Below are positions 27,333-36,604 of a DNA stretch of 64,000 bases, in pieces. Origin of the DNA: Myxococcus sp. RHSTA-1-4 (GTDB lineage Bacteria > Myxococcota > Myxococcia > Myxococcales > Myxococcaceae); the NCBI RefSeq assembly GCF_020037125.1, contig NZ_JAIQDG010000027.1, forward strand, positions 105,183-169,182. Reading direction: 5' to 3'. The notes below the pieces were generated by a model. That model did not search any database and had not been told where the DNA came from. It was given only the letters and a program-made list of their open reading frames with translations. The translations under genes were made by a program, and so were the position numbers. The stretch's first letter is position 1. Each line of letters begins with the position of its first letter.

Positions 27333-28289
27333 CTAGGCCATGCGCCGCCGCACCGTCAGCCAGGACAGCGCCATGAGCGCGCTGCCCGCCCCCACCACGG
27401 CCACCGAGGGCCGGCGCAGGGCCGCGCCAATCGCCTCCAGCACGCCCCCCGTGAGCTCCCGGCCCGCGTGCCGCAGCACGCCGATGCCTCGCAGCGCCCC
27501 GTGCCAGCGGCGCCCCTGGCTCTCCAGCGCCCCACCCGCGCCACGGACGGTGGCCGCGGCGGAGCGCTCGGCGAGCTTCTCCAGTGACGCGCCCAGCACC
27601 TCGGTGGAGGCCACCGCGCTGGAGGCCAGCTCCTCGCGGATGCCCGCGGCCAGTCCTCGCACCAGCCCGCGGCCCGCGTGCTCGAGCAGCCTCGTGAGGT
27701 CCGCGGACTCCTCCCGCAGCTTCGACTCGAGCCCCTCGACGAGCCCCCGCCCCACCTGCGTGGCCACCTCCGCGCCCAGCGGCGCCAGGCTCCGCGCGTC
27801 CTCCAGCAGCAGCGGCACGGCCTCGTGCAACTCCTCGGCCGCCGCCTTCACGAAGCCCCGGGCCATGAGCCCGGCCCGGTCCCGCGGCGCGCGAATCTCG
27901 ATGGTGCGCGAGTGGGCGAACTCCACCACCTCATCGAACAGCCGGTTGAGGCGCACGATGAAGTCGCGCAGGGGCATGCCACCGTTCTCCCACTCCCGCT
28001 CCAGCACCTCCAGCGCGCCCCGCATCGCCGAGGACGCCAGCGTGTGGGCCGCGCTCCCCGCCCCCGCGCGCTCACGCTCGGCGGCATCGTGTACCAGCCG
28101 CCCGAGCACGGTGAGCGAGTCCTGGATGAGCTCGCGCACCTGTCCGTCGAGCTCCGGCGCCTCCTTGCGCAGCCCCTCCGCCGCGCCGCTCACCGCTCCG
28201 CTCACCGCCTCGCGCGCGGCCAGGCGCTCGAGCCCCAGCGCCAGGTTCCGAAGCGCCTCGATAGGGCCCGTGCGCCGCTCAGTCGCCAT
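27333..28289 (-). CDS. C-terminally membrane-anchored helical protein, unknown
   Basis: I do not recognise a family in this 318-residue protein. It is Ala, Glu, Leu and Arg-rich with long amphipathic helices throughout and one hydrophobic segment at the very end (SVAVVGAGSALMALSWLTV) followed by RRRMA, as in a tail-anchored protein with a short basic cytoplasmic end. Internal segments repeat a theme (LVEGLESKLREESADLTRLL, LVRGLAAGIREELASSAV), hinting at repeated helical units. The start at 28289 has GGAG upstream; the longer frame to 28406 is not supported. Confidence 0.65.
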   Translation of the reverse strand: MATERRTGPIEALRNLALGLERLAAREAVSGAVSGAAEGLRKEAPELDGQVRELIQDSLTVLGRLVHDAAERERAGAGSAAHTLASSAMRGALEVLEREWENGGMPLRDFIVRLNRLFDEVVEFAHSRTIEIRAPRDRAGLMARGFVKAAAEELHEAVPLLLEDARSLAPLGAEVATQVGRGLVEGLESKLREESADLTRLLEHAGRGLVRGLAAGIREELASSAVASTEVLGASLEKLAERSAAATVRGAGGALESQGRRWHGALRGIGVLRHAGRELTGGVLEAIGAALRRPSVAVVGAGSALMALSWLTVRRRMA

Positions 28290-28502
28290 CTGCCGCTCCG
28301 TCCTTCCCGGGAGGCTCCTCTCGCCGTCGAGGAGCTCCTGCCTGGAGGGTGCGAACGGAGTGACTCCAGGGCAACAAACCGCACCGCCGCGGGCCAGGGC
28401 CGCCAACGGGCCCCCGCACGGCCGCCCGGCGGGTTCCCCTCGTCAACACACCCATGACGGAATTGGTTGACGCTCAAACCATGTATATCCATAGGTAGGT
28501 GC

Positions 28503-28889
28503 GTGACTGACGCAGCCCTGTCAGAGCGAGTGCGGGGATTCCTCATGGCGCACATCGACTCTGTCGAGAAGCTGGAGGTCCTCCTCCTGCTTCGGGCTCG
28601 AGCGGAGCGGGAGTGGACGGCCTCCGAGGTGGCCCTGGAGCTGCGCATCACCGAAGTCTCCGCGGCCGCGCGGCTGGAGGACCTCACCACCCATGCGCTG
28701 CTCGTGGGCGACGCGGGACGTCCCGAGAAGTTCCGCTACAGCCCCCCGCGCTCCGAGGACGTGCGCTCCGTCGCGGAGCTGGCGGCGGCGTACGCCGAGC
28801 GGCGCGTGAGCGTCATCACCTTCATCTTCACGAAGCCCCAGAGCCACGTGCAGGGCTTCGCGGATGCCTTCCTGCTCAGGAAGAAGTAG
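28503..28889 (+). CDS. Small winged-helix-like protein
   Basis: A protein of 128 residues. The middle (REWTASEVALELRITEVSAAARLEDLTTHALL) looks like a winged-helix DNA-binding core, followed by EKFRYSP as a wing; the C-terminal 40 residues form a helix and a beta strand (RVSVITFIFTKPQSHVQGFAD). I start it at GTG 28503 with AGGT upstream; a TTG 36 bp earlier is possible but coincides with TTGACG, which may be a -35 element. An AT-rich patch (28461-28500) marks the promoter. It is probably a transcription regulator or a protein-interaction variant; the target is unknown. Confidence 0.7.
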   Translation: MTDAALSERVRGFLMAHIDSVEKLEVLLLLRARAEREWTASEVALELRITEVSAAARLEDLTTHALLVGDAGRPEKFRYSPPRSEDVRSVAELAAAYAERRVSVITFIFTKPQSHVQGFADAFLLRKK

Positions 28890-28901
28890 GGCCCGGCCGA
28901 A

Positions 28902-30140
28902 TCACTCTCCGGGCCTGACGGCGAGCACATTGCCTCCGGGTCTGCCCGTGCTGGACGCGGGCGTCGTCCCGCGCGGCAGTTCCAGCGGGCCGGGGAGCTC
29001 GAGGTTCGCCTCGGCCCGCACGCGCGGCAGCCCGTGAGGCTGGCGCTGCAGCCACGCGATGAGCTTCTCGCGCACCAGGCACCGCAAATCCCACGCCTTT
29101 CCCGCGTCCGCCGCGCTCACCAGCGCCCGAAGCTTCATGGTCCGCTCGGTACAGTCCGTCACCTGGAGGCCCTGGGCCTTGCCGTCCCACAGCCCCCGGG
29201 ACTCCTCGTCGAGGATGCGCTTCAGCTCCGCGCGCGCCGCCTGCACGTCCACGCGGAAGTCCGCGTACACCTCCACCGTGCCCAGGATGTCCGGCGACAC
29301 CTTGCTCCAGTTCTGGAAGGGCTTCTCCAGGAAGTGACTCATCGGCACCACCAGCCGCCGCAAATCCCAGACCTTCACCACCACGTACGTGAGGGTGATT
29401 TCCTCCACCCAGCCCCACTCGTTCTCCACGATGACGGTGTCGCCAATGCGGATGGGCTGGGTGATGGAGAGCTGGATGCCGGCCAGCAGCGTGGAGATGG
29501 ACTTCTGCGCCGCCAGGCCGATGACCAGACCCGCCAGGCCCGCGGACGCGAGCAGCGACACACCCACGTTGCGCACCGCCTCGAACTGCAGGAGCAACAG
29601 CGACGCGGCCACCAGCACCACCGCTACGTCGGCCACGCGCCGGAGCACCGCGAGCTGCGTGCGGAGCCCCCGGACGCGCCCCACGTCCGCGCCGCTCGAC
29701 TCCTGTGCCACCGTCTGCTCCACGAAGCGCGAGGCCAGCTTCACGAAGCGCAGCAGGAACCACGCCACCGTGGCGATGACCACCGAGCGCGCCCCGAGTT
29801 CCACGGCATGCCGCGCCTCGGCTGGCAGCCGCAGCGCCAGCGCGCCCGCGGCAACCACCACCGCGGACAGCAGGTAGCGCAGCGGCCCCCGCCCCGAGGC
29901 CACCAGCTGGTCATCCCACCCCGAGCGCGTCAGCCCCGTGGCCCGCACCGCCATCCGCAGCGCGACGCCCTCCAGGGCGCGCCCGGCCAGCCAGCCGCCC
30001 GCCATGACCAGCCCCAGCCCCAACCACTGCCACAGCTCCATCGCCCCGAAGGGCCGCGTGAGGAAGACCGCCGGCAGCGCCGCGCGCAGGGACTCGGCCT
30101 GCGCAGAGGACAGCAGGGCGAAGAGGACGGAGCGACTCAT
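28902..30140 (-). CDS. MscS-family mechanosensitive ion channel
   Basis: A 412-residue membrane protein. Hydrophobic helices lie near 35-60, 90-108, 118-135, 180-195 and 198-215; the last is the pore helix (GVSLLASAGLAGLVIGLAAQKS), glycine/alanine-rich as in MscS TM3. The beta domain follows (IGDTVIVENEWGWVEEITLTYVVV), then the alpha/beta cytoplasmic part. The C-terminal 40 residues are Pro/Gly-rich. It releases solutes on hypo-osmotic shock. The start at 30140 (MSRSVLF) has GGAA in front; ATG 30149 is an alternative. Confidence 0.9.
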   Translation of the reverse strand: MSRSVLFALLSSAQAESLRAALPAVFLTRPFGAMELWQWLGLGLVMAGGWLAGRALEGVALRMAVRATGLTRSGWDDQLVASGRGPLRYLLSAVVVAAGALALRLPAEARHAVELGARSVVIATVAWFLLRFVKLASRFVEQTVAQESSGADVGRVRGLRTQLAVLRRVADVAVVLVAASLLLLQFEAVRNVGVSLLASAGLAGLVIGLAAQKSISTLLAGIQLSITQPIRIGDTVIVENEWGWVEEITLTYVVVKVWDLRRLVVPMSHFLEKPFQNWSKVSPDILGTVEVYADFRVDVQAARAELKRILDEESRGLWDGKAQGLQVTDCTERTMKLRALVSAADAGKAWDLRCLVREKLIAWLQRQPHGLPRVRAEANLELPGPLELPRGTTPASSTGRPGGNVLAVRPGE

Positions 30141-30447
30141 GATTTCCATTTCCGGAATGGGGCCAGCGCGGCGAGCGGAAGCGTCCGGGGGCTTCTTTCC
30201 CGCGGACGCTCCCTCTCACCCAGAGTGCAAATTGATTTGAGTTCAAACAATATGTCGAAATGAGCGCCGCGCGTCCAGCAGCCCGTGAAGGGCCGCCCGC
30301 GCGGAGGCGCGAGCCCTGGCGGGGGCGCTCCCTGGCCGGCGGGGAGGGCGGCCCCTCCCGCCTCACGACAGCGTGGCCAGGATTGAGGCGGGCTCCCGCG
30401 ACACCGCCATCCCCGGCGGCCCGCGCGTCCCCACCGGCCGAGCAACC
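30141..30447. other. Divergent intergenic region with hairpin and AT-rich island
   Basis: The spacer between the MscS and DUF2254 genes has no gene. Bases 30181-30209 form a strong hairpin: GCGTCCGGGGG pairs with CCCGCGGACGC (10 of 11) over CTTCTTT. Bases 30226-30262 are an AT-rich island (about 65% AT) in otherwise GC-rich DNA and probably hold the promoter or promoters. The rest is GC-rich without recognisable signals. Confidence 0.5.
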
Positions 30448-31749
30448 ATGAATCAGCGACTCGCACGCCTCACCGAGCGCATCGGCACGAGCTACTGGCT
30501 GGTTCCGTCGCTCTGTGTGGCGGGGGCCATCGGCCTGTCCCAGGGCGTCGGGGCCGTCGACGCACGCCTCCCCCAGCATGAGCACGCCTGGTACCTCTTC
30601 CGCGGGGGGCCCGAGGGCGCCCGCTCGGTGCTCTCCGCGGTGGCCTCGTCGATGATGACGTTCGCGGGCCTCGTCTTCTCCGTCACCATCCTCGTGCTCC
30701 AGCAGGCCAGCAACCAGTTCTCCCCGCGCATCCTCCGCAACTTCCTGCGGGACCGGCGGAGCCAGTTCTCCCTGGGCATCTTCATGGGCACGTTCGTCTA
30801 CGCGCTGCTGAGCCTGCGCAGCGTGCGGGGCACGGCGGAGGGGCTGGACATCGAGAGCCATGTTCCGTCCCTGTCGGTCTGGCTCGCGGTCGTGCTCGCC
30901 CTGCTCTGCGTGGGCACCTTCATCTACTTCATCCACCACGTCGCGCAGTCCATTCGCGCCGTGGTCATCCTCTCCCGCATCCACGACGAGACGCGCCTCA
31001 CACTGGAGCGCATGTACCCGGAGGGCGTGGGCGAGGACATGGAGGACCCGCGCACCACGTGGCCCGAGGAGCCTGCCTCCCTCATCGTGCCGTCCCCCGC
31101 CGCTTCCGGAGTGCTCGTGTCCGTGGACGAGGACCGCCTCCTCGCGTGCGCGAAGCAGGCCCGCGTCACCGTCGCGCTGGTGCCGATGATGGGCGACTTC
31201 GTCCCCCAGGGCGGCCCGCTCTTCGAGGTGTGGGGTGAGGCCTCGGCGCTCGACGTGAAGGCCCTGACGGAGCGGGTCGGCATCGACCGGGAGCGCACCC
31301 TCCGGCAGGACGCGGCCTTCGGCTTCCGCCAGCTCGTCGACATCGCCGAGCGGGCCCTCTCACCCGGCATCAACGACCCCACCACGGCCGTGCAGGTCAT
31401 CGACCAGCTTCATGACCTGCTGCGGTGCATGAGCCGCCGGCGCTTCCCCACTCCGCTGCGAAAGGACGAGGATGGGGCCTTGCGGCTCATCTGCCCGCGG
31501 CCGGACTGGGACGCCTACGTGCGGCTCGCCGTGGATGAGATACGCGAGTACGGCGAGGGCTCCATCCAGATTGCCGGGCGCCTGCGCTTCCTGCTGGAGG
31601 ACCTGCTGAGGGTGGCCCCGGCCTTCCGGCGTGGTGAGCTGGTGCGGCAGCTCTCGCTGCTGGAAGCGAGCGTCGAGCGCGCCTTCGAGGACGGACGCGA
31701 GGCCATGAGGGCCGAGCACGCCAACCCGCAGGGGCATGGCCCCCATTGA
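30448..31749 (+). CDS. DUF2254 membrane protein
   Basis: A protein of 433 residues with four predicted membrane helices in the first 190 residues (SYWLVPSLCVAGAIGLS; MMTFAGLVFSVTILVLQQAS; FSLGIFMGTFVYALLSL; WLAVVLALLCVGTFIYFI) and a large soluble C-terminal part. The segment FGFRQLVDIAERALSPGINDPTTA is highly typical of the DUF2254 family, whose function is not established. The start at ATG 30448 is chosen because the first helix begins soon after. It is convergent with the AI-2E-type transporter gene (6 bp between stops). Confidence 0.88.
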   Translation: MNQRLARLTERIGTSYWLVPSLCVAGAIGLSQGVGAVDARLPQHEHAWYLFRGGPEGARSVLSAVASSMMTFAGLVFSVTILVLQQASNQFSPRILRNFLRDRRSQFSLGIFMGTFVYALLSLRSVRGTAEGLDIESHVPSLSVWLAVVLALLCVGTFIYFIHHVAQSIRAVVILSRIHDETRLTLERMYPEGVGEDMEDPRTTWPEEPASLIVPSPAASGVLVSVDEDRLLACAKQARVTVALVPMMGDFVPQGGPLFEVWGEASALDVKALTERVGIDRERTLRQDAAFGFRQLVDIAERALSPGINDPTTAVQVIDQLHDLLRCMSRRRFPTPLRKDEDGALRLICPRPDWDAYVRLAVDEIREYGEGSIQIAGRLRFLLEDLLRVAPAFRRGELVRQLSLLEASVERAFEDGREAMRAEHANPQGHGPH

Positions 31750-31755
31750 GTCCGC

Positions 31756-32865
31756 TCAATGCTCCAGCGGCACCCCGGCATCCGGTCCGCCGCGCTCCTC
31801 CGGCCGCTCCCGCTCGCGGGTACGCAGCTTGCGGCCCTCGGCGAGGAAGGCCTGGGTGCCCGCCGTCACCATGGCCAGCAGCGGTACCGAGACGAAGGCC
31901 CCTGCGATGCCACCGGCCAGCGCCCCCGCGGTGACGGCCAGCAGCAGCACCGCCGGGTGGAGCGGCAGGACGCGGCCCATCACCAGCGGCTGGAGGACGT
32001 TGCCCTCGAGCTGCTGGACCGCGAGCACGATGCCCAGGGTGAAGAGCGCCTCCCGGGTGCCCACCGTGGCCCAGGCCACCAGCACCGCCAGCACGCCCGT
32101 CACCAGCGCGCCGATGACGGGCACGAAGGCGCCCAGGAAGACGAGCAGCGCCAGCGGCAGCGCCAGGGGGATTCCGAGCAGCAGCAACCCGGCGCCGATG
32201 CCCACCGCGTCGGCGAGCGCCACCAGCAGCGTGCCACGCACCCATTGGCTCAGCGTCCGCCACGCCCTGCTGGAGGCGGCGGAAGCCAGCCTGCGCCGCC
32301 GGGGAGGCAGCAGCGAGAACGTCGCGCGCAGCATCCGCCCCCCATCCCGCACGAAGAAGAAGGTGAGGACGAGCACCAGCAGCACGCCGCTCACCACCGA
32401 GACGAGCGCCGTCAGCCCGCTGGCCGCCCCCATGGCGAGCGCCTGGGCATTCTCCCGCACCCACCGCTCGGCCTGGGCGCCCAGCGCATCCAGCGCGGCC
32501 TGCTCGCCCGGGAGCAGGCGCGTGAGGGACGTCGCCAGGTCCTGCGCCCGCTGAGCCAGCATATCGGCGTGCGCCGAAATCCGGTCCACCATCCTGGGGA
32601 TGATGAAGGCGAGCAGCCCACCGACGAGCCCGAGGCCGAGCACCAGGGGGACCAGCGCCGCCAGACTGCGCGGAAAGCGGTGCCGCGCGAGCCACTCCGC
32701 CGGCGCCTGGAGCAGCGTGGTGAGCAGCAGCGCCACGAATAACGACAGGAAGACGAGCGGCACGCTCCGGACGACATAGGCCACGACATACAGGAAGGCG
32801 GCCACCAGCAGGCACTGCCCGCTGAACCGCGCCAGGCCCTCCAGCGTGGGACGTGCCCAGCTCAC
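31756..32865 (-). CDS. AI-2E-family (PerM-like) transporter
   Basis: A 369-residue membrane protein with about eight helices arranged as in the AI-2E/PerM family (formerly UPF0118): two early helices (GQCLLVAAFLYVVAYVV, VPLVFLSLFVALLLTTL), a long amphipathic stretch around IPRMVDRISAHADMLAQRA, and C-terminal helices containing FLGAFVPVIGALVTGV and QQLEGNVLQPLVMGR, the family fingerprints. Members export small molecules or ions; the substrate is not readable. The start is GTG 32865 (SWARPTLEG) with GAGG upstream; an in-frame ATG at 32940 gives an unlikely Arg/Pro-rich extension. Confidence 0.85.
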   Translation of the reverse strand: MSWARPTLEGLARFSGQCLLVAAFLYVVAYVVRSVPLVFLSLFVALLLTTLLQAPAEWLARHRFPRSLAALVPLVLGLGLVGGLLAFIIPRMVDRISAHADMLAQRAQDLATSLTRLLPGEQAALDALGAQAERWVRENAQALAMGAASGLTALVSVVSGVLLVLVLTFFFVRDGGRMLRATFSLLPPRRRRLASAASSRAWRTLSQWVRGTLLVALADAVGIGAGLLLLGIPLALPLALLVFLGAFVPVIGALVTGVLAVLVAWATVGTREALFTLGIVLAVQQLEGNVLQPLVMGRVLPLHPAVLLLAVTAGALAGGIAGAFVSVPLLAMVTAGTQAFLAEGRKLRTRERERPEERGGPDAGVPLEH

Positions 32866-32988
32866 GCGTGTCCTCGCCCGTGGAGTCGCTCCATGGGAAG
32901 GAACATGCGCACGGCGGCCCAGGGGCGGGCCGCCGGCCATCCAGCCGGGCCCCGGTCAGCCTCCTCCGCGCTGCCCGGGACGCGAGCC

Positions 32989-33573
32989 TCAGGCGCCCTT
33001 GAGGTTCTGGGCGACGAAGTCCCAGTTCACGAGCTTCTCGAGGAAGGTGTCGATGTACTTGGGACGGGCGTTGCGGTAGTCGATGTAGTACGCGTGCTCC
33101 CACACGTCGATGGTGAGCAGGGCCTTCTGGCCGTGCTTCATCGGCAGGTCGGCGTTGCCCGTCTTGGTCACCTTGAGCTTGCCGCCCTCGAGCACGAGCC
33201 AGGCCCAGCCCGAGCCGAACTGGGTGGCGGCGGCGTTGGCGAACTCCTCGCGGAACTTCTCGAACGAGCCGAAGTCACGGTTGATGGCGTCCGCGAGCGC
33301 GCCCGTCGGCCGCCCGCCGCCGTTCGGCTTCATGCAGTGCCAGTAGAAGGTGTGGTTCCACACCTGGGCGGCGTTGTTGAAGACACCTCCCTCGCTGGAG
33401 AGGATGACCTCCTCGAGCGACTTCTCGGCCTCCGGCTTGCCCTCGAGCAGCTTGTTGAGGTTCGTCACGTACGCGGCGTGGTGCTTGCCGTGGTGGTACT
33501 CGAGCGTCTCCGCGCTGACGTGGGGGGCGAGGGCATCCTTCGCGAAGGGAAGGTCGGGCAGCTTGAACGGCAC
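32989..33573 (-). CDS. sodB: Iron/manganese superoxide dismutase
   Basis: A complete cytoplasmic superoxide dismutase of 194 residues. Metal ligands are visible: H27 in LEYHHGKHHAAYV, the second His in NHTFYWHCM, and Asp and His in the signature DVWEHAYYIDY. GGGRPTG and the QFGSGWAW region are usual for the iron-type enzyme. It is the last gene of a leftward group with a flavin reductase (31-bp gap), porin and amidohydrolase. Removal of superoxide next to a flavin reductase, a superoxide source, is sensible. Confidence 0.95.
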   Translation of the reverse strand: MPFKLPDLPFAKDALAPHVSAETLEYHHGKHHAAYVTNLNKLLEGKPEAEKSLEEVILSSEGGVFNNAAQVWNHTFYWHCMKPNGGGRPTGALADAINRDFGSFEKFREEFANAAATQFGSGWAWLVLEGGKLKVTKTGNADLPMKHGQKALLTIDVWEHAYYIDYRNARPKYIDTFLEKLVNWDFVAQNLKGA

Positions 33574-33604
33574 GGGTGTGTCCTTTCGTGGTGCGTTTGG
33601 GTTC

Positions 33605-34075
33605 CTACTTCAGCGCGCGGTACGCGCGGTTCCAATAAAGGAGCGGCTCTCCGTCCACGCCACGGTGGACGGCCACCACCCGGCCGACGAGCAGCAGGTG
33701 GTCTCCGTAGCGGCGCAGGTCATGCAGCGCGCACGAGAGCCCGACGAGGGAGTCCCGGACCCGGGCGTTTTCATCGAACGCGGCCTCCTCGGCCTCGCCG
33801 CGCGCGCACCGGGCCGAGACCTCCTGCTGGGCGGAGGACAGAACGCTCACCGTGAAGCGCTCGGACGACTCCACGCGCTTCAGCGTCCGCGAGCCCTCCT
33901 TGAGCGCGACCAGGACGAGCGGGGGCTCCAGCGAGAGCGAGCTGAAGGAGCTCACCGTCATCGCCGCGATGCCCTGCGCGTCGCGAACGGCGACGACGGA
34001 CACACCGCTCGCCCACCGGGACAGCGCCTCCTTGAAGTCGGGAGCGGGTACGCCTGGGTGGGAGCTCGAGTCCAT
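33605..34075 (-). CDS. Flavin reductase-like (FMN-binding split-barrel) protein
   Basis: A protein of 156 residues with the flavin reductase domain: FKEALSRWASGVSVVAVRD, then GIAAMTVSSFSSLSLEPPLVLVALK for FMN binding, FTVSVLSSAQQEVSARCARG, and GDHLLLVGRVVAVHRG near the end. Members reduce FMN/FAD with NAD(P)H to supply two-component monooxygenases; no monooxygenase gene is adjacent. Co-directional with sodB downstream and the porin upstream. Confidence 0.9.
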   Translation of the reverse strand: MDSSSHPGVPAPDFKEALSRWASGVSVVAVRDAQGIAAMTVSSFSSLSLEPPLVLVALKEGSRTLKRVESSERFTVSVLSSAQQEVSARCARGEAEEAAFDENARVRDSLVGLSCALHDLRRYGDHLLLVGRVVAVHRGVDGEPLLYWNRAYRALK

Positions 34076-34159
34076 GCCCCTGCTCTACCGGTTCGGCGCG
34101 CATCTGTCAGCGCCTTGTCCAACAGGTCGACCGGGTGCCAATAGAATGGAGGTCGCGCC

Positions 34160-35503
34160 TCAGAGCAGGATGTCGGTGCCAATCGAGAGGGTCGGTCCGG
34201 TCTGCCCCGCGGTGTAGAAGCCGAAGTTGGACCCGGTAGGGCTCTTCCGGACGTAGATGAAGTGCAGGTTCAGCCTCCAGCTTCGCGCGGCCATGGGGAA
34301 CACGCTGACACCTCCCGACAGCTCCCAGGGCTTCCGGCCGAAATCGTCGAAGACCAGCGAGCCGGTGGAATACACGCCCAGGTACTTCGGGACGGCCATG
34401 TACATCGCCTGGGCGAAGAAGCCGTGGTCGAAGATGGACTCGTGCGGCACCGGCCCGGTGGCCAGGAAGTCCGAGAGCCGGCGGAAGAAGTACTCCCCCT
34501 GTAACGTAAAGCCGCGGTACTTCGCCCCGGCGTCGAGCGCCAGCACCTGGTACGTGAGCTTCTGGACCGTCACTCCGTCCGCGAGCGCGCCATCTTCGAA
34601 CGCCAGCAGTCCGTCCGAGAGACGAATCTGGGTCTCGTTGGGGGGCAGGCCCAGCTGGTTCGCCCGGTCTTCCCGCGCGTGCGCGGCGGAGATGCCGAAG
34701 CGGGTGGCGACCCGCGAGTGCTCCTCGAAGTCCGCCAGCCCGCCCCGCAGGCCGAACTCGCCGGTGGTGGGCATCCACGCGAGGGACGCGCTGTAGGCCA
34801 GGTCGCGGGCGTCATTGGTGGCGGTGATACCAAGCTGGCTCAGGTTCGTGTTCACGGAGACCGTGTAGAACAGCCGGGAGAGGGGCTCGCCCTTCGCCCA
34901 CACACCGGAGGAGAACCCTCCTCGAAAGAACTCGTCTCCCATCTGCCGGTCGCTCGAGGCCCAGAACGGATGGGAGCCCTGCATCGAACGGGAGGTGAGC
35001 GTGGGACCGATTCCGGCGCCCAGCGTGAGGAACCTGTTGAACTTGAACTGCAGGTTGCCGAAGGCCAGCGTCTGCTGGGTGGTGGGCAGCGACCAGACGG
35101 TGAGCGTGTAGGTCAGGCGCGGATGGAGCGCGAAGCCCGAGAACCAGATCATCGTGCGGTGCCAGTTGATGTCGTTGCGGGTCTTGACCTCGCGCTCTCG
35201 TCCCAGATGGTCGACGAACGTCTGCTCCGCCGGAAGTTGATTCAGATAGCGCACCAACCCATAGAGGCTGATGTTCAGACTGCCATATTCGGTCTCCAGG
35301 ACTTGAAAGCCCCGGGCCGGCCTGAACTCGCCGGCAATGGCATTCTCGGCGGGCTCCAGGTCCTGGTCGGCGGGCTCACGCTGTGCCGGTGGCTCGACCT
35401 GGGCTTCATCCTGGGCCTGGGCGCGCAGGGGAACGACTGCCGAGGCGCTGGCGAGCATCACCAGCAGGGGGCCGAGGGAGTGTCGACGGAGCGTGGAGAG
35501 CAT
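34160..35503 (-). CDS. Outer-membrane porin-like beta-barrel protein
   Basis: A 447-residue exported protein: signal peptide GPLLVMLASASAVVPLRAQA, then an Asp/Glu/Pro-rich linker (about 30-55), then alternating aromatic beta strands to the end (LNISLYGLVRYLNQLP, MIWFSGFALHPRLTYTLTVW, YRGFTLQGEYFFRR). It resembles phosphate-selective (OprP/O-like) porins in layout. The ATG lies six bases after the amidohydrolase stop, so both are co-transcribed. The transported solute is unknown. Confidence 0.78.
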   Translation of the reverse strand: MLSTLRRHSLGPLLVMLASASAVVPLRAQAQDEAQVEPPAQREPADQDLEPAENAIAGEFRPARGFQVLETEYGSLNISLYGLVRYLNQLPAEQTFVDHLGREREVKTRNDINWHRTMIWFSGFALHPRLTYTLTVWSLPTTQQTLAFGNLQFKFNRFLTLGAGIGPTLTSRSMQGSHPFWASSDRQMGDEFFRGGFSSGVWAKGEPLSRLFYTVSVNTNLSQLGITATNDARDLAYSASLAWMPTTGEFGLRGGLADFEEHSRVATRFGISAAHAREDRANQLGLPPNETQIRLSDGLLAFEDGALADGVTVQKLTYQVLALDAGAKYRGFTLQGEYFFRRLSDFLATGPVPHESIFDHGFFAQAMYMAVPKYLGVYSTGSLVFDDFGRKPWELSGGVSVFPMAARSWRLNLHFIYVRKSPTGSNFGFYTAGQTGPTLSIGTDILL

Positions 35504-35509
35504 GGCGCA

Positions 35510-36604
35510 CTAGGGGGAAGCAGAGCGGTTGCGTTGGGAGCGCTCCCACGCGCGGACCTTCACCCGGGCCGCGTCGAACAGGCGCTCGTGATTGCCCTTG
35601 AGCAGCTTCTCGCGGACGTCCGGTGCCAGCAGCTCCAGCACCGGAGCGTACTGCTCGTAGACGCGCAGATAGTCGGCCTGGTTGGCGGGAGCGACCTCGT
35701 CGGTGCCGAAGAGGAAGCGGTCTGGATATCGGGTGATTGTCTCCGCCACCCGCCGTGTCGTCTCCGGAGTGGCCACGGCATACTTCGCGACCTCGCTCCA
35801 GGAGAAGTCCATGTGCACGTGGCGAAGCTCCGGGTCCGCGAGAATCTCCTCCACCAGCACGAGGTGATGGAGCACCGGACGCACGACCCGGCCGACGCCC
35901 AGGTGCGCCCAGATGATGGGGGTCTTCGGATGGCGCCGGAACAGGGCCTTGAGCTGCTCGAAGTGGACCGGCGCCTTCTCCCGCTCGGCGAAGGGCACGT
36001 CGATGTCGTTGTGGAGAATCACCAGCAGCCCCACCTCGCCCGCGAAGTCCAGGATGCGGTCGACGGCCGGGTCGGTCAGGCTGGCGACTTCGCCGGCGAC
36101 CTTCGCCGACACGAACTCCTTGTGGATGGTGAACTCGCCGATGCCGCTGAACACACCGGGATAGAGCGTGAGCACCCGCCGGATGTGATCGACCGCGTAC
36201 ATGTCGGTGGGGTTGAAGCCGGTAATCATCGGGTCGAAACGCGCTCGCTGCTCCCTGGGCAGGGACAGATAGGCATTGGCGATGAACGCGTCGGTGAAGG
36301 AGTAGTAGTAGAGCGGTGCGTCGGTCTGCAGGTAGTAGGTGGGAGCGAACTCCCCGGAGACCCGATGGGACCACTGCTGCTGGAGGGGAATGCCAAACAG
36401 GGTGGCCCGGCCGACCTTGTTTCCCATCACCCGCAGCATGTCGCGGATGTCGGTGCCTTCCTGGACGTAGTTGGTCAGGTGCACGTGGGAGTCATTGAAC
36501 AGGAAGGACCGCTGGGCGGTTTGTCCCGCGGCGCCCGTCGCCGCGAGCAGGCCGAGCGCGAGCCACGGGCCATGCACGTTCATCGAAATGGGCGCTCGCG
36601 GCAT
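35510..36604 (-). CDS. Exported amidohydrolase-superfamily protein
   Basis: A protein of 364 residues with a signal peptide (HGPWLALGLLAATGAAGQ). The metal-dependent TIM-barrel hydrolase signature HVH is in FNDSHVHLTNY (about 40), followed by GEFTIHKEF, LVILHNDIDVPF (His ligand), IIWAHLGVGR and the catalytic Asp in FLFGTDEVAP. This is the amidohydrolase-2/TatD-like arrangement. GGAGG lies six bases before the ATG. The substrate is unknown; linkage to a porin suggests breakdown of something taken up across the outer membrane. Confidence 0.83.
   Translation of the reverse strand: MPRAPISMNVHGPWLALGLLAATGAAGQTAQRSFLFNDSHVHLTNYVQEGTDIRDMLRVMGNKVGRATLFGIPLQQQWSHRVSGEFAPTYYLQTDAPLYYYSFTDAFIANAYLSLPREQRARFDPMITGFNPTDMYAVDHIRRVLTLYPGVFSGIGEFTIHKEFVSAKVAGEVASLTDPAVDRILDFAGEVGLLVILHNDIDVPFAEREKAPVHFEQLKALFRRHPKTPIIWAHLGVGRVVRPVLHHLVLVEEILADPELRHVHMDFSWSEVAKYAVATPETTRRVAETITRYPDRFLFGTDEVAPANQADYLRVYEQYAPVLELLAPDVREKLLKGNHERLFDAARVKVRAWERSQRNRSASP

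Noticed and set aside
28467..28502. TTG start 36 bp upstream for the winged-helix gene
   Set aside because: No ribosome site; the bases form TTGACG, more likely a -35 element. GTG 28503 has AGGT upstream.
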